40,672 bases of DNA from Acidobacteria bacterium RIFCSPLOWO2_02_FULL_65_29 (GTDB taxonomy: Bacteria > Acidobacteriota > Vicinamibacteria > Vicinamibacterales > CAVVIG01): assembly GCA_001767435.1 (NCBI GenBank), contig MEKT01000163.1:26215-66886 (forward strand), in the 5' to 3' direction. Under the pieces are notes generated by a model that worked only from the letters and a program-made list of their open reading frames with translations, did not search any database and had not been told where the DNA came from. Below are positions 1-9,535 of the stretch, piece by piece; within the stretch, counting starts at the first letter, position 1; the number at the start of each line of letters is the position of its first letter. Both the position numbers and the translations under genes were made by a program.

Positions 1-120
1 GAAAATGATGCCTCGCATGGCGCGCATCCTAACATTTTTCTCGGGCGTTACGGGCGCGGACCGTAGTACGGCGGGGCCTGACGTCGTTCGCGTGCCCCCC
101 CGCGTGACGCCGGCGGGGCT

Positions 121-160
121 CTAACTTCTGACTTCCAAGTTCCAACTTCTAACTTCCTCT
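121..160. repeat. Degenerate 7-mer array at rplQ stop
   Basis: Five tandem 7-base units of the AACTTCT type (variants GACTTCC, AAGTTCC). The stop codon of rplQ (149-151) lies inside the array, so the last residues of L17 are encoded by it. Only one arm is visible here; the same family returns with two arms at 1893-1969. Confidence 0.8.
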
Positions 161-751
161 AGGCCCCTGCTTCTTGGGTCGCGGCTTGGCGCCGCCGGCG
201 CCTTTCGTGCTGATGTGTTTGAGCGCCTTCTCCTCCTGCGCGCCATCGCCTTTGTTCCCGCGCAGACGCTCCGCTGCAGCTCGCAGCCGCCCACCCACGC
301 CTTTGGCCTTCTTCGGCGCGTCGGTTTCGGTCTTGGCTTCGGCCTCGGCCTTGGCGCGTGGATTGAACTCGCTGCCCACGAGCTCGACCTGCGCGATCTC
401 GGCGGCGTCGCCCTTGCGGAACCCCAGACGAAGCAGCCGCGTGTAGCCGCCCGGGCGCGACTGGAAGCGCGGCGCCAGCGTGTCGAAGAGCTTCGTCACC
501 ACCTCGCGGTCCTGCAGGTCGCGCATGACGTGGCGACGGGCGCCGAGGACCCTGCCGTTCTCCGCGCCACCCGACACGCCGCGCTTCGCGATGGTGATCA
601 GCCGCTCGACAAACGGGCGCAGCTCCTTCGCCCTCGCCACGGTGGTCGTCAGATGCTCGTAGCGGAGCAGGGCCGTCGCCTGGTTTCTGAGCATCGCCAA
701 GCGGTGCTCGGTGACGCGGCCCAGTTTTCTGAAAGCAACTCGGTGTCTCAT
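149..751 (-). CDS. rplQ: 50S ribosomal protein L17
   Basis: L17, a component of the large ribosomal subunit near the peptide exit tunnel. The first 120 residues carry the family signature (MRHRVAFRKLGR at the start, then LLRYEHLTTTVARAKELRP). At 200 residues it is much longer than the usual 115-130: the last 70 or so residues form a Lys/Ala/Gly-rich tail of low complexity with no domain I recognise. It ends the alpha operon, 35 bp behind rpoA, with no repeat in that gap. The stop codon and last codons fall inside a short tandem repeat, so part of the tail may have been added by repeat DNA. The start is an ATG at the conserved N-terminus. Confidence 0.98.
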   Translation of the reverse strand: MRHRVAFRKLGRVTEHRLAMLRNQATALLRYEHLTTTVARAKELRPFVERLITIAKRGVSGGAENGRVLGARRHVMRDLQDREVVTKLFDTLAPRFQSRPGGYTRLLRLGFRKGDAAEIAQVELVGSEFNPRAKAEAEAKTETDAPKKAKGVGGRLRAAAERLRGNKGDGAQEEKALKHISTKGAGGAKPRPKKQGPRGS

Positions 752-786
752 GGCTGTTTGATCTGGCCGGGCTTCGAGGCTCGGGG

Positions 787-1773
787 TTATTCCTGCGAAG
801 CGGCCGGCGCCGCGTCGACACGCATCCCGAGGCTCAGCCCCATGGTGTGCAGGATTTCCTTGATCTCGTTCAGGCTCTTCCTGCCGAAGTTCTTCGTCTT
901 GAGCATTTCGGCTTCGGTCTTCTGCACCAGCTCGCGAATCGTGCGGATGTTCGCGTTCTTGAGGCAGTTGTACGACCGGACCGACAGCTCCAGCTCCTCG
1001 ACCGATTTATCGAGGTTCTCGTTGCCGATGCCGCTGCGCGGCTGCTCGCCGGCGCCGTCCGCCAGCGGCTCCGCGCCTTCCTCGAGGTTGATGAAGATGT
1101 TCAGGTGGTCGCGAATGAGCTTGGCCGAGAGCGACAACCCGTCGCGGGCGCTGATCGAACCGTTGGTCCAGACGTCCACCGTGAGCTTGTCGTAGTCGGT
1201 CGTCTGGCCGAGCCGCGCGGCCTCGACCAGGTAATTGACCTTCTTGATCGGCGAGTGCACCGAGTCGATCGGAATCCAGCCGATCCCCAAATCTTCGTCG
1301 AAGTTCTTGTCGGCCGCCACGTACCCGCGGCCGCGCTTCATGCGCATCTCCATATGGAGCTTGCCGTGCTCGGCGACGGTGGCGATGTGCGCGTCGGGCT
1401 CGAGAATCTCGACGTCGCCGTCGGCCTGGATGTCTCGCCCGCGCACTTCGCCGGCCTTGTCGACGCGAATCGTGAGCGTCTTGGTCTGATCCGTGTGCAG
1501 TTTCAGGGGAATCTGCTTGAGATTGAGGATGATGTCGGTCGCGTCCTCGACCACACCAGGAATCGGCGAGAACTCGTGGAGCACTCCGTCGATCTTCACC
1601 GCGGTGATCGCGGCGCCCTCGATTGACGACAGCAGGACGCGCCGCAGCGTGTTGCCGATCGTCGTCCCGAATCCACGCTCGAACGGCTGGGCGTAGAAAC
1701 GCCCGAATCGATCGGTCAGGGTCTCGCGCTCGAACTCCAGCCGCTTGGGCCGCTGAAAACCTTTCCAGAGCAT
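787..1773 (-). CDS. rpoA: RNA polymerase alpha subunit
   Basis: Alpha subunit of RNA polymerase; the dimer is the platform for assembly of beta and beta', and its C-terminal domain contacts UP elements and activators. At 328 residues it has normal length. The N-terminal dimerisation domain covers about residues 1-235 ([19 protein letters not shown] near 33-51). The C-terminal domain (about 255-320) shows the helix-hairpin-helix stretch with [11 protein letters not shown] and [10 protein letters not shown], which include the DNA-contacting Arg, Lys and Ser positions. It lies between rpsD and rplQ, the classical alpha operon order. The 188-bp gap to rpsD contains a two-armed repeat. Confidence 0.99.
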   Translation of the reverse strand: MLWKGFQRPKRLEFERETLTDRFGRFYAQPFERGFGTTIGNTLRRVLLSSIEGAAITAVKIDGVLHEFSPIPGVVEDATDIILNLKQIPLKLHTDQTKTLTIRVDKAGEVRGRDIQADGDVEILEPDAHIATVAEHGKLHMEMRMKRGRGYVAADKNFDEDLGIGWIPIDSVHSPIKKVNYLVEAARLGQTTDYDKLTVDVWTNGSISARDGLSLSAKLIRDHLNIFINLEEGAEPLADGAGEQPRSGIGNENLDKSVEELELSVRSYNCLKNANIRTIRELVQKTEAEMLKTKNFGRKSLNEIKEILHTMGLSLGMRVDAAPAASQE

Positions 1774-1892
1774 CGTGATGGTTCCTTTCGCCTACGGGCC
1801 CGCAGACGGGCCTCCAGACCTGCAAGTGGCCGCCGATCTCCCGCCGCAGGTCTGTGTAAGGCTGCGGATCGGCGGATGACGAACGACGAGAG

Positions 1893-1969
1893 AAAGTCAG
1901 AAGTTAGAAGTGAAAAGTTAGAAGGACTGCACTGTCCTTTTGACTTTTCACTTTCAACTTTTTACTTTG
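1893..1969. repeat. Two-armed 7-mer inverted repeat, rpsD-rpoA
   Basis: Left arm 1893-1925 is built of GTTAGAA-type units; the right arm 1936-1969 holds the reverse complement type (TTTTCAC, TTTCAAC). Between them GGAC/GTCC closes a small loop. In the transcript this folds into a stem of about 30 bp between rpsD and rpoA. The right arm supplies the stop codon of rpsD (1962-1964). Confidence 0.85.
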
Positions 1970-2591
1970 AATAGAGCTCCACAATCAGCTGTTCCTGCAC
2001 CGGTAGATTGATCTGCTCACGCGTCGGCATCGAGAGAATACGGCCGCTGACGGCGGTCGCATCGAACGAAAGCCACGCCGGAATGCCGCGACCCTTCACT
2101 TCCTCCATCGCGTGCTCGATCGTCGGGTTCTTCTGGCTCCGGCCGAGCACGGCGACGACGTCGCCCTCTCGCACGGAGTACGACGGGATGTCCACTTTCT
2201 TGCCGTTGACGAGGAAATGGCCGTGGCGCACGAGCTGCCGCGCCTGCGGCCGCGACGTCGACAGCCCCAGGCGGTAGACCACGTTGTCGAGCCGCCGCTC
2301 GAGCAACTGAAGGAGCGTGACGCCGGTGATGCCCCGCGCGCGCTCGGCCGTCTCGAAGTAGCCGCGGAATTGGTCCTCGAGCACACCGTAGATCCGCTTG
2401 ACCTTCTGCTTCTCGCGCAGCTGCAGCCCGTAGCCGGCCAGCTTCGCTTTCCGCGTCTTGCCGTGCTGTCCGGGCACGAAGTTACGCTTCTCGATCGCGC
2501 ACTTCTCGGTGTAGCACCGCTCGCCCTTCAGGAAGAGCTTCATCCCCTCGCGGCGGCACAGGCGGCAAACCGGTCCGATGTAACGAGCCAT
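1962..2591 (-). CDS. rpsD: 30S ribosomal protein S4
   Basis: S4, a primary 16S rRNA binding protein that starts assembly of the small subunit body; in enterobacteria it also represses the alpha operon. The 209-residue length is standard. It is the zinc-binding form: C9, C12, C26 and C31 form a C-X2-C...C-X4-C set. The S4 RNA-binding domain occupies about residues 98-160 ([20 protein letters not shown]). The C-terminal motif [10 protein letters not shown] is family-like, and its stop codon comes from the repeat arm that follows. Order rpsM-rpsK-rpsD-rpoA is conserved. Confidence 0.99.
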   Translation of the reverse strand: MARYIGPVCRLCRREGMKLFLKGERCYTEKCAIEKRNFVPGQHGKTRKAKLAGYGLQLREKQKVKRIYGVLEDQFRGYFETAERARGITGVTLLQLLERRLDNVVYRLGLSTSRPQARQLVRHGHFLVNGKKVDIPSYSVREGDVVAVLGRSQKNPTIEHAMEEVKGRGIPAWLSFDATAVSGRILSMPTREQINLPVQEQLIVELYSK

Positions 2592-2624
2592 CAGTCACCT
2601 TTCTGAATCTGGTAATTGGGCAAT

Positions 2625-3080
2625 CTACACGCGCCTCCGCTTGGGCGGCCGGCACCCGTTGTGCGGAATCGGTGTCACATCGCGGATCGACTTCACCTCG
2701 ATCCCGACCGTCTGCAGCGCCCGGATGGCCGACTCGCGACCGGACCCTGGCCCCTTCACGCGCACGTCGAGCGACCGCATGCCGACCGCCTTGGCGGCGT
2801 TCCCGGCGTTCAGCGCCGCCTGCGTCGCGGCGAACGGCGTGCCCTTGCGCGACCCCTTGAATCCGATGCCGCCCGCGCTCGACCACGCCACGACGTTGCC
2901 CTCGGTGTCGGTGATCGTGACGACGGTGTTGTTGAACGACGCCTGGATGTGCGCCAGCCCGTGGTGCACGATGCGCTTCTCACCACGTTTCTTGAACGTC
3001 TTCTTCCGTTTACCCGCCGGGCCTTCTTTTTTCTCCGGTGTCGCGCCCTCGGGTGTCGCCGCCGCTTCGCTCTTGGCCAT
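2625..3080 (-). CDS. rpsK: 30S ribosomal protein S11
   Basis: S11, on the platform of the small subunit, next to the mRNA exit and the Shine-Dalgarno helix. The core is typical ([15 protein letters not shown]-terminal [11 protein letters not shown]). At 151 residues it exceeds the usual 125-130 because of an N-terminal extension of about 25 residues rich in Lys, Glu, Ala and Pro. A shorter internal start is not offered by a Met, so the long form is taken as real. It sits 33 bp upstream of rpsD; that gap holds only a faint TAATTGGG-type repeat relic. Confidence 0.98.
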   Translation of the reverse strand: MAKSEAAATPEGATPEKKEGPAGKRKKTFKKRGEKRIVHHGLAHIQASFNNTVVTITDTEGNVVAWSSAGGIGFKGSRKGTPFAATQAALNAGNAAKAVGMRSLDVRVKGPGSGRESAIRALQTVGIEVKSIRDVTPIPHNGCRPPKRRRV

Positions 3081-3085
3081 GCAAT

Positions 3086-3118
3086 CCCCAGTCCCAGTCC
3101 CTAGTCCCTAGTCCCTAA
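3086..3118. repeat. CTAGTCC 7-mer array at rpsM stop
   Basis: Four to five units of the type CTAGTCC fill almost the entire gap between rpsM and rpsK. The rpsM stop codon (3115-3117) is the last TAG of the array on the transcribed strand. The same unit recurs at 17.3 kb and 39.7 kb. Confidence 0.85.
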
Positions 3119-3489
3119 ATGGTCTTCTTCTTCGCGATCGCGCCTTTGCGCGGACCCTTGCGTGTCCTGGCATTGGTTCGCGTTCGCTGGCCGCGCACCG
3201 GAAGGTTCCGGCGGTGCCGGCTGCCCCGGTAGCAGCCGATCTCCATGAGCCGCTTGATGTTCATCGAGATCTCCTTGCGGAGATCGCCCTCGACGCCGCC
3301 CTGCTCTTCAATCACCCGGCTGATTTTCCGGACGTCGTCTTCCGACAAGTCCTTCACCCGGACGTCTGCGCTGACGCCGGCGTCCTTGAGGATGTTGTTC
3401 GATCGGACGCGTCCGATGCCGTAGATGTAGGTCAGACCGATCTCGACCCTCTTGGTGCGCGGAAGGTCAATACCTGCGATACGTGCCAT
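3115..3489 (-). CDS. rpsM: 30S ribosomal protein S13
   Basis: S13 lies in the head of the small subunit and contacts the P-site tRNA and the L5 bridge. The N-terminus [20 protein letters not shown] and the basic tail [14 protein letters not shown] are diagnostic. The 124 residues equal the family norm. It follows rpmJ, after a repeat-filled gap of about 100 bp. Its stop codon is inside a 7-mer array. Confidence 0.99.
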   Translation of the reverse strand: MARIAGIDLPRTKRVEIGLTYIYGIGRVRSNNILKDAGVSADVRVKDLSEDDVRKISRVIEEQGGVEGDLRKEISMNIKRLMEIGCYRGSRHRRNLPVRGQRTRTNARTRKGPRKGAIAKKKTI

Positions 3490-3502
3490 AACTGTGATCC
3501 CT

Positions 3503-3594
3503 CGAATTTGAGAATTTGAGAATGTGAGAATCTGAGGATCTTGAGACCCTTCAGATAAATCCTCACATCCTCAAATCCTCACATCCTCAAATTA
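3503..3594. repeat. Two-armed 8-mer inverted repeat, rpmJ-rpsM
   Basis: Left arm 3504-3547 contains 8-base units of the type GAATTTGA; the right arm 3559-3594 contains TCCTCAAA and TCCTCACA. The arms pair with several mismatches and G-U pairs. The rpmJ stop (3592-3594) lies at the end of the right arm. Confidence 0.85.
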
Positions 3595-3705
3595 CCCCTG
3601 TCTCTGTTTGTGTTTCTGGTTCGGACAAATGACGCGCACGACACCCCGGCGCCGTACGATCTTGCATTTGTCGCAAATCCGTTTCACCGACGCACGCACT
3701 TTCAT
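3592..3705 (-). CDS. rpmJ: 50S ribosomal protein L36
   Basis: L36, the smallest large-subunit protein, 37 residues. It reads [20 protein letters not shown] at the N-terminus and then [16 protein letters not shown]. It is the zinc-ribbon form: C11, C14, C27 and H32 are the expected ligands. It lies between infA and rpsM, as in most bacteria. Both flanking gaps are filled with AAATCCTC-type repeats, and its own stop codon is the first bases of one of them. Confidence 0.98.
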   Translation of the reverse strand: MKVRASVKRICDKCKIVRRRGVVRVICPNQKHKQRQG

Positions 3706-3744
3706 AAATCCTCAAATCCTCAAATCCTCAGATCCTCAGATTCA
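3706..3744. repeat. 8-mer array between infA and rpmJ
   Basis: Four to five units of AAATCCTC (one variant AGATCCTC) fill the whole gap from the infA stop (3742-3744) to the rpmJ start (3705). This places the rpmJ ribosome-binding region inside the array. Confidence 0.85.
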
Positions 3745-3945
3745 AAGGATCTTCTCAACGATCCGCCCCCTCCCCGCGTCAACCGGAGAGATCTCCACTC
3801 GCACGCGATCGCCAACGAGCAGCCGGACGAAATTGCGATCCAGCCTCCCCGCGATATGCGCCGTCACCGAGGGCCCCTCGTCGAGCTTCACGCGATACAA
3901 CCCGCTGGGGAGCTGTTCGGTGATCACGGCGACGACGTCGGTCAC
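3742..3945 (-). CDS. infA: Translation initiation factor IF-1
   Basis: IF-1 binds the A site of the small subunit during initiation. The OB-fold is clear: LPSGLYRVKLDEG, AHIAGRLDRNFVRLLVGDRV and EISPVDAGRGRI. The called start is a GTG giving 67 residues, four to five fewer than usual. The codons just upstream (reading KRRESLA) align with the missing N-terminus of normal IF-1, yet this open frame, which runs back into the map gene, offers no ATG, GTG or TTG. There is only a CTG six bases upstream, and no good Shine-Dalgarno sequence before the GTG. The start is therefore uncertain; the identity is not. Confidence 0.93.
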   Translation of the reverse strand: MTDVVAVITEQLPSGLYRVKLDEGPSVTAHIAGRLDRNFVRLLVGDRVRVEISPVDAGRGRIVEKIL

Positions 3946-4027
3946 AGCCAGCGACTCGCGCCGCTTTCCGTCGACGTGCTCGGGGAGACCTGAGCGCGCC
4001 GAAGGCTCGGCGGTTGCGAACGTCTGT

Positions 4028-4903
4028 TCACCGCTCGCGGGATCCCACCCCCACTCGCCCGTGGCTCGAGGCGACGCCTGTCTGGCCGCGCGCTTCCCTC
4101 GACGCGACCCGGGATGCCGGGCCGGCGTCGCCAGCGCTCGCGTGGGCGTCAGGCGTTCTCGCCGTGAGAATCCACGGTACTCCCGCGGTCACCGCCACCG
4201 TGTGCTCGAAGTGCGCCGACAGACTCTTGTCGCGCGTCACCGCCGTCCACCCATCACCCAGCACCTTCACGGCCGGCTTGCCCGCGTTCACCATCGGCTC
4301 GATGGCGAGGACCATGCCCTCGGCGAGCCTCGGGCCGCGGCCGGGCTCTCCGTAGTTTGGCACCTGCGGCTCCTCGTGCATCCGCTGGCCGATGCCGTGC
4401 CCGACGAATTCGCGCACGACCGAGAATCCGTAGGCCTCGACGTGCGACTGCACCGCGCAACCGATGTCCGACAGCCGGCCGCCAGGCCGGACGCGCTCGA
4501 TCGCCTTGTAGAGCGCCTCTTCGGTCACGCGGAGCAGCGTCGCGGCCTGCTCCGACACCTTGCCCACCGGCAGCGTGATGGCGCTGTCGCCGTAGTACCC
4601 GTCGAGTGCCGCCCCTACGTCAATCGAGAGGATGTCGCCCTCTGCCAGCACGCGGCGCCCCGAGGGAATCCCGTGAATCACCTCGTCGTTGATCGACGCG
4701 CATATCGTCGCCGGGTACCCGTGGTACCCCTTGAATGCCGGCGTCCCACCCGCCCTCGCAATCCGGCGTTCGGCCAGCTCGTCGAGCTCCGCCGTGCTCA
4801 CGCCGGGTGCCACCTTCGCTGCCAGCTCCATCAGCACGTCGCCGACCAGGCGTCCGGCTTCGCGCATCCGCTCGAGCTCGGCCGCCGACCGGCAAATAAT
4901 CAT
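4028..4903 (-). CDS. map: Methionine aminopeptidase, type I
   Basis: Removes the N-terminal methionine from new proteins in the cytoplasm; a two-metal enzyme of the M24 family. Visible landmarks are ICASINDEVIHGIP, the metal ligands in SIDVGA and GDSAIT, the catalytic His in GHGIG, AIEPM, and the last Glu in HFEHT. The ATG overlaps the adk stop by 4 bp (ATGA), so the two are translationally coupled. The enzyme normally ends near the WILT stretch, at about residue 250. Here another 40 residues follow, rich in Ala, Ser, Gly and Arg, with no recognisable fold, and the following infA has an odd start. The tail may be secondary. Confidence 0.97.
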   Translation of the reverse strand: MIICRSAAELERMREAGRLVGDVLMELAAKVAPGVSTAELDELAERRIARAGGTPAFKGYHGYPATICASINDEVIHGIPSGRRVLAEGDILSIDVGAALDGYYGDSAITLPVGKVSEQAATLLRVTEEALYKAIERVRPGGRLSDIGCAVQSHVEAYGFSVVREFVGHGIGQRMHEEPQVPNYGEPGRGPRLAEGMVLAIEPMVNAGKPAVKVLGDGWTAVTRDKSLSAHFEHTVAVTAGVPWILTARTPDAHASAGDAGPASRVASREARGQTGVASSHGRVGVGSRER

Positions 4904-5562
4904 CGCGCCGCTCCAACGCCCTGGGCGCCATCCACCGCCACGGCCATCGCTTCGGCCACGCGCTCCGGCGAATCAGCGCCGTCGACCGATCGGAACGTCG
5001 GCCTCGCCCGGTAATACTCGATGAGCGGCATCGTCTTCGCCCGGTACACCGCCAGGCGCTCGCGAATCGTCGCCTCGTTGTCGTCCGAGCGCTGCACGAG
5101 CTGCCCGCCGCACTGGGCGCACACCAACGACTGGGCCTCCTCGGGCGTCGCCGCGTTCGAGCCACAGACGGCGCACACCAGGCGTGCGCTCAGCCGGCGA
5201 ACGAGATCCCCTTCCGGCACCTCGATGTCGACGACGACGAGCGGCGCGCGACCCTCCATGATGCCGTCGAGCGCCTGTGCCTGCGCCACGGTGCGCGGGA
5301 AGCCATCGAGCAGGAAGCCGGCCGCCACGTCGGGCCGATCGAGCCGCTCTTTCACAATCGCGACCATCACCTCGTCGCCCACGAGCTCGCCTCGATCCAT
5401 GATGGCCTTGGCGCGCCGGCCGATGTCGGTTCCCGCCTGCACCGCCTCGCGCAGGATGTCGCCGGTCGAGATCTTCGGGATCCGCCGCGCCTTCGCCACG
5501 CGCTCTGCCTGCGTACCCTTTCCGGCGCCCGGCGCACCGAGGATGATCAGATTCAGCGCCAT
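4900..5562 (-). CDS. adk: Adenylate kinase
   Basis: Interconverts ATP + AMP and two ADP in the cytoplasm. The P-loop GAPGAGKGTQ (residues 9-18), the AMP-binding DGFPRT, and the LID domain are visible. The LID carries a zinc ribbon: two C-X2-C pairs (CAVC and CAQC) around residues 130-153, as in Gram-positive and many other non-enterobacterial enzymes. The 220-residue length is normal. It follows secY by 15 bp and overlaps map by 4 bp, the usual secY-adk-map block. Confidence 0.98.
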   Translation of the reverse strand: MALNLIILGAPGAGKGTQAERVAKARRIPKISTGDILREAVQAGTDIGRRAKAIMDRGELVGDEVMVAIVKERLDRPDVAAGFLLDGFPRTVAQAQALDGIMEGRAPLVVVDIEVPEGDLVRRLSARLVCAVCGSNAATPEEAQSLVCAQCGGQLVQRSDDNEATIRERLAVYRAKTMPLIEYYRARPTFRSVDGADSPERVAEAMAVAVDGAQGVGAAR

Positions 5563-5577
5563 GTTCGCCGCTTCGCC

Positions 5578-6963
<1,386 letters not shown>

Positions 6964-6979
6964 ACAAAAAACCTACATG

Positions 6980-7073
6980 GCAGAATTGCAGGATTGCAGA
7001 ATGACAGAAGGGAAGGTGTGAAGGATCGTCAGATCCTTTCTGCAATCCTGCAATTCTGCAATCCCGCAATTCA
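6980..7073. repeat. Nested cruciform 8-mer repeat, rplO-secY
   Basis: Two arms of GCAATCCT/GCAATTCT units form a perfect 22-bp inverted repeat (6980-7001 against 7038-7059). The 36-nt loop itself contains a 7-bp perfect stem (AAGGATC, 7021-7027, against GATCCTT, 7032-7038, around GTCA). The right arm runs on to the rplO stop at 7071-7073. In the transcript it would be a strong hairpin between rplO and secY. Confidence 0.92.
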
Positions 7074-7517
7074 TCCGATGGCCTCCGCCGCGCCGCCCGC
7101 CGCCTGGATCTTCTCGGCCGCCTTGCCGCTGAACCTGTGGGCACGCACCGTGAGCGCCTTGCCGACTTCGCCGCGCGCCAGGATCTTCACCGGGCGGCCG
7201 CCACCCGGCACCAGACCTTTCTCGTGCAGCAGCTCCGGCGTGACGGTCGCGCCGGCGTCGAACTTGGCGGCAAGCTGATCGAGGTTCACCACTTCGTACT
7301 CGACGCGAAACGGGTTGTGAAACCCCCGCTTGGGCACGCGGCGATGGAGCGGCATCTGCCCCCCCTCGAATCCGCGCTTGAACTTATAGCCCGAGCGCGA
7401 CTTCGCGCCCTTGTGCCCCCGGCCCGCGGTCTTGCCCTGGCCGGACCCCTGGCCGCGACCGACCCGCTTCTTCGAGTGTTTCATCCCCTTCGGGGGACGC
7501 AGGTTCGACAGACTCAT
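7071..7517 (-). CDS. rplO: 50S ribosomal protein L15
   Basis: L15, a late-assembly protein of the large subunit. It shows the glycine/arginine-rich N-terminal extension that penetrates the rRNA ([12 protein letters not shown]), then [17 protein letters not shown] and the C-terminal globular part. The 148 residues are standard. It lies between rpmD and secY as in other spc operons. Both flanks are repeats; the stop codon is part of the downstream arm. Confidence 0.98.
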   Translation of the reverse strand: MSLSNLRPPKGMKHSKKRVGRGQGSGQGKTAGRGHKGAKSRSGYKFKRGFEGGQMPLHRRVPKRGFHNPFRVEYEVVNLDQLAAKFDAGATVTPELLHEKGLVPGGGRPVKILARGEVGKALTVRAHRFSGKAAEKIQAAGGAAEAIG

Positions 7518-7522
7518 GGCGA

Positions 7523-7581
7523 TCTCAATTCCTCAATTTCTCAAATCCTCAAATCCTCAAATCCTCAAATCCTCAAATTCG
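7523..7581. repeat. CCTCAAAT 8-mer array, rpmD-rplO
   Basis: Six to seven tandem units of CCTCAAAT or close variants occupy most of the 70-bp gap. There is one arm only. On the transcribed strand each unit carries a TGA, spaced 8 nt apart, so all three frames are closed within 24 nt. Confidence 0.88.
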
Positions 7582-7587
7582 AGGCCA

Positions 7588-7809
7588 TCACCCACTCACG
7601 TCCACCAGGTGTCGCACCTTGTGAATCATGCCGCGCGTCGCCGGCGTGTCCTTGATCTCCACGGTGTGCCGGATGCGGCGCAGCCCGAGGCTGCGCACGA
7701 CGATTGCCTGCTTCCGATCGAACCCGGTTGGGCTCCTGAGGAGCGTCACGGTGACGGTGCCTGTGTTCTTCGAGTCGGTTCGCTCATTGACCATTGGCGC
7801 CTGCGTCAT
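7588..7809 (-). CDS. rpmD: 50S ribosomal protein L30
   Basis: L30 of the large subunit. The core [19 protein letters not shown] followed by RSLGLRRI and the C-terminal [13 protein letters not shown] are diagnostic. The ATG gives 73 residues, slightly over the usual 58-62. An internal ATG five codons on (MVNERTDSK) would give 68 and is equally possible. It follows rpsE, as in the standard spc operon. Confidence 0.96.
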   Translation of the reverse strand: MTQAPMVNERTDSKNTGTVTVTLLRSPTGFDRKQAIVVRSLGLRRIRHTVEIKDTPATRGMIHKVRHLVDVSG

Positions 7810-7818
7810 TCACGTTGC

Positions 7819-7842
7819 GCTGGGGCCCCACCCCCAGCGCCT
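7819..7842. other. Perfect hairpin between rpsE and rpmD
   Basis: GCGCTGGGG (7819-7827) pairs with CCCCAGCGC (7834-7842) around a 6-nt loop. No run of T follows on either strand, so it does not look like an intrinsic terminator. It is a structured spacer in one of the few long gaps of the cluster without a 7/8-mer array. Confidence 0.6.
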
Positions 7843-7902
7843 ACCGCCGCTCGCTCCCATCGCTCGCGGCGCGGATCCGAAGCGACTCTCCGCTCAGCAA
7901 CT

Positions 7903-8427
7903 CTACGCCGACGAGGGCATCAGTTCCTCGAGCTCCTTGCCACGCATCCGCGCAATCGTCGCCGGATCTTTGAGCGAGGCGAGGCCAGCCACCGTGGCCC
8001 GCACCACGTTGTGCGGATTGGCCGACCCAAGCGACTTGGTCAGGATGTTGGTGACCCCGGCCGCCTCGACCACCGCGCGCACCGAGCCGCCAGCGATGAT
8101 GCCCGTCCCATCGGGCGCTGGTTTGAGCAGGACGCTTCCTGCTCCGAAGTTGCCCACGATCGCGTGGGGGATCGTCGTGCCCTGGAGCGGCACGCGAATC
8201 AGATTTTTCTTCGCGGCTTCGATGCCCTTCTTGATCGCCGACGGCACTTCCTTCGCCTTGCCGACGCCGAACCCGACCACGCCGTGGCCGTCGCCGACCA
8301 CGACGAGCGCGCTGAAGCTCAGGTTCTTGCCGCCCTTGACGACCTTGGTGACGCGGTTGATGGAGACGACCGTGTCCTTGATGTCGAGCTGGCTTGCGTC
8401 GATGCGTTCACGTGTGCGAATGCGCAT
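7903..8427 (-). CDS. rpsE: 30S ribosomal protein S5
   Basis: S5, involved in decoding accuracy and in the mRNA entry helicase activity of the small subunit. The N-terminal double-stranded RNA-binding fold ([19 protein letters not shown]) and the C-terminal domain ([20 protein letters not shown]) are clear. The 174-residue length is typical. It sits between rplR and rpmD. The gap to rplR holds a dispersed palindromic element rather than a 7-mer array. Confidence 0.99.
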   Translation of the reverse strand: MRIRTRERIDASQLDIKDTVVSINRVTKVVKGGKNLSFSALVVVGDGHGVVGFGVGKAKEVPSAIKKGIEAAKKNLIRVPLQGTTIPHAIVGNFGAGSVLLKPAPDGTGIIAGGSVRAVVEAAGVTNILTKSLGSANPHNVVRATVAGLASLKDPATIARMRGKELEELMPSSA

Positions 8428-8471
8428 GTTGTGACCAATCCCTCATCCCGATCCCCAATCCCGAGCGCCGC

Positions 8472-8538
8472 GTAACGAAGCTTCGTCTCACACCGACGAG
8501 AAAACCGAGGCTCTGGGTCGGTGGAGCGTCGTTACTAG
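8472..8538. repeat. Dispersed 67-bp palindromic element, copy 1
   Basis: Begins GTAACGAAGCTTCG and ends CGTTACTAG, with complementary ends. It closely matches 21626-21693 and, inverted, 22070-22136; all share a CCGACGAG/CCGACGG core. It lies between rpsE and rplR and contributes the rplR stop codon (8535-8537). It resembles REP or MITE-like elements; no transposase is present in the window. Confidence 0.8.
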
Positions 8539-8909
8539 AACTGCAGCCCGGCCTTTCGCGCGGCGTCGGCCACGGCGCGAATGCGGCCGTGATACAAGAA
8601 ACCGCTTCGGTCGAACACCACGCGCGTGATGCCCTTCTCAATTGACCGCTCGGCGATCGCCTTGCCGATCGCCTCGGCGCCTTTGACGTTGCCGCCCCCG
8701 ATGCCGTCGGTGAAGGCCCCCTTCAGCGCCGCGTCGACGCTCGACGCGGACACCAGCGTCTTGCCGCTCAGATCGTCGATGACCTGCGCGTAGATGTGCG
8801 TGATGCTGCGAAACACACTCAACCGCGGGCGCTCGACGGTGCCCATGATCCGTTTGCGCTGCCGCAATTGAATGCGGCGGCGACGGTCGGCTTTGGTGGT
8901 GATCTTCAT
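8535..8909 (-). CDS. rplR: 50S ribosomal protein L18
   Basis: L18 binds 5S rRNA and anchors it on the large subunit. [20 protein letters not shown] and the C-terminal [20 protein letters not shown] are diagnostic. The 124 residues match the family. It begins 2 bp behind rplF, so it is tightly coupled. The stop codon is provided by a dispersed palindrome. Confidence 0.99.
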   Translation of the reverse strand: MKITTKADRRRRIQLRQRKRIMGTVERPRLSVFRSITHIYAQVIDDLSGKTLVSASSVDAALKGAFTDGIGGGNVKGAEAIGKAIAERSIEKGITRVVFDRSGFLYHGRIRAVADAARKAGLQF

Positions 8910-8911
8910 AG

Positions 8912-9454
8912 TTAGGCCTTCGCGCCTGTCTTACCCGCCTTCTTCTTCAGCACTTCGCCCGTGTAGCGGACGCCCTTCTGCTTGTAGGGATCCGGCTCGC
9001 GCAGGCGTCGGATGTTGGCGGCCACCTGGCCGACCAACTGCCGGTCGACGCCGGTCACGGTGATGTGCGTCTGCTTTTCGATCACGATGTCGATGGCGTT
9101 GGGAATGTCGAAGACGACCGCGTGCGCGTAGCCCAGGGCGAAGATCACCTGCTTGCCCTTGACCTCGGCTCGGTAGCCCACGCCGACGATATCGAGCTCT
9201 TTCTTGAAGCCACCGGTGACACCGGCGACGGCGTTGGCCACGAGGCTCCGCGCCAGGCCGTGGAACTTGCCGAGTGCGGGACTGTCGGTCGCCTGCTTCG
9301 CCAGCAGCTGGCCACCCGCGAGCTCGAAATCGATGCCACTCGGCACGCCCTGCGTCAGCGTGCCTTTCGGGCCCTGCACTTCGACCGCGCCCACGAGCAC
9401 CTTGACGGTGACGCCCTTGGGAATCGTGATTGGCTTTCTTCCGATTCGAGACAT
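8912..9454 (-). CDS. rplF: 50S ribosomal protein L6
   Basis: L6 lies near the sarcin-ricin loop and the factor-binding site. Two L6 repeats are visible; the second ends with the signature [20 protein letters not shown]. The 180 residues are normal. Order rpsH-rplF-rplR is conserved. Its upstream gap to rpsH is a two-armed repeat, while its downstream junction is only 2 bp. Confidence 0.99.
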   Translation of the reverse strand: MSRIGRKPITIPKGVTVKVLVGAVEVQGPKGTLTQGVPSGIDFELAGGQLLAKQATDSPALGKFHGLARSLVANAVAGVTGGFKKELDIVGVGYRAEVKGKQVIFALGYAHAVVFDIPNAIDIVIEKQTHITVTGVDRQLVGQVAANIRRLREPDPYKQKGVRYTGEVLKKKAGKTGAKA

Positions 9455-9464
9455 ATCGTTATCT

Positions 9465-9525
9465 CAGTTGACAGTTGACAGTTGACAGTTGACAGTCTGT
9501 GAACTGTCGACTGTGAACTGTCGAC
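9465..9525. repeat. Two-armed TTGACAG repeat, rpsH-rplF
   Basis: Left arm 9465-9497 has four TTGACAG units; right arm 9499-9525 has alternating CTGTCGA and CTGTGAA. The arms are nearly contiguous, giving a long hairpin with a tiny loop. The same pair of unit types recurs at 11182-11270. This family has no stop codon on the transcribed strand. Confidence 0.9.
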
Positions 9526-9535
9526 TTCGCGATCT

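Noticed and set aside
1-120. Terminator behind rplQ
   Set aside because: Short stems such as CCGTAGTACGG exist, but no T-run follows on the minus strand, so a terminator cannot be supported.
7819-7842. Terminator between rpsE and rpmD
   Set aside because: Strong stem but no T-run and it lies within an operon.
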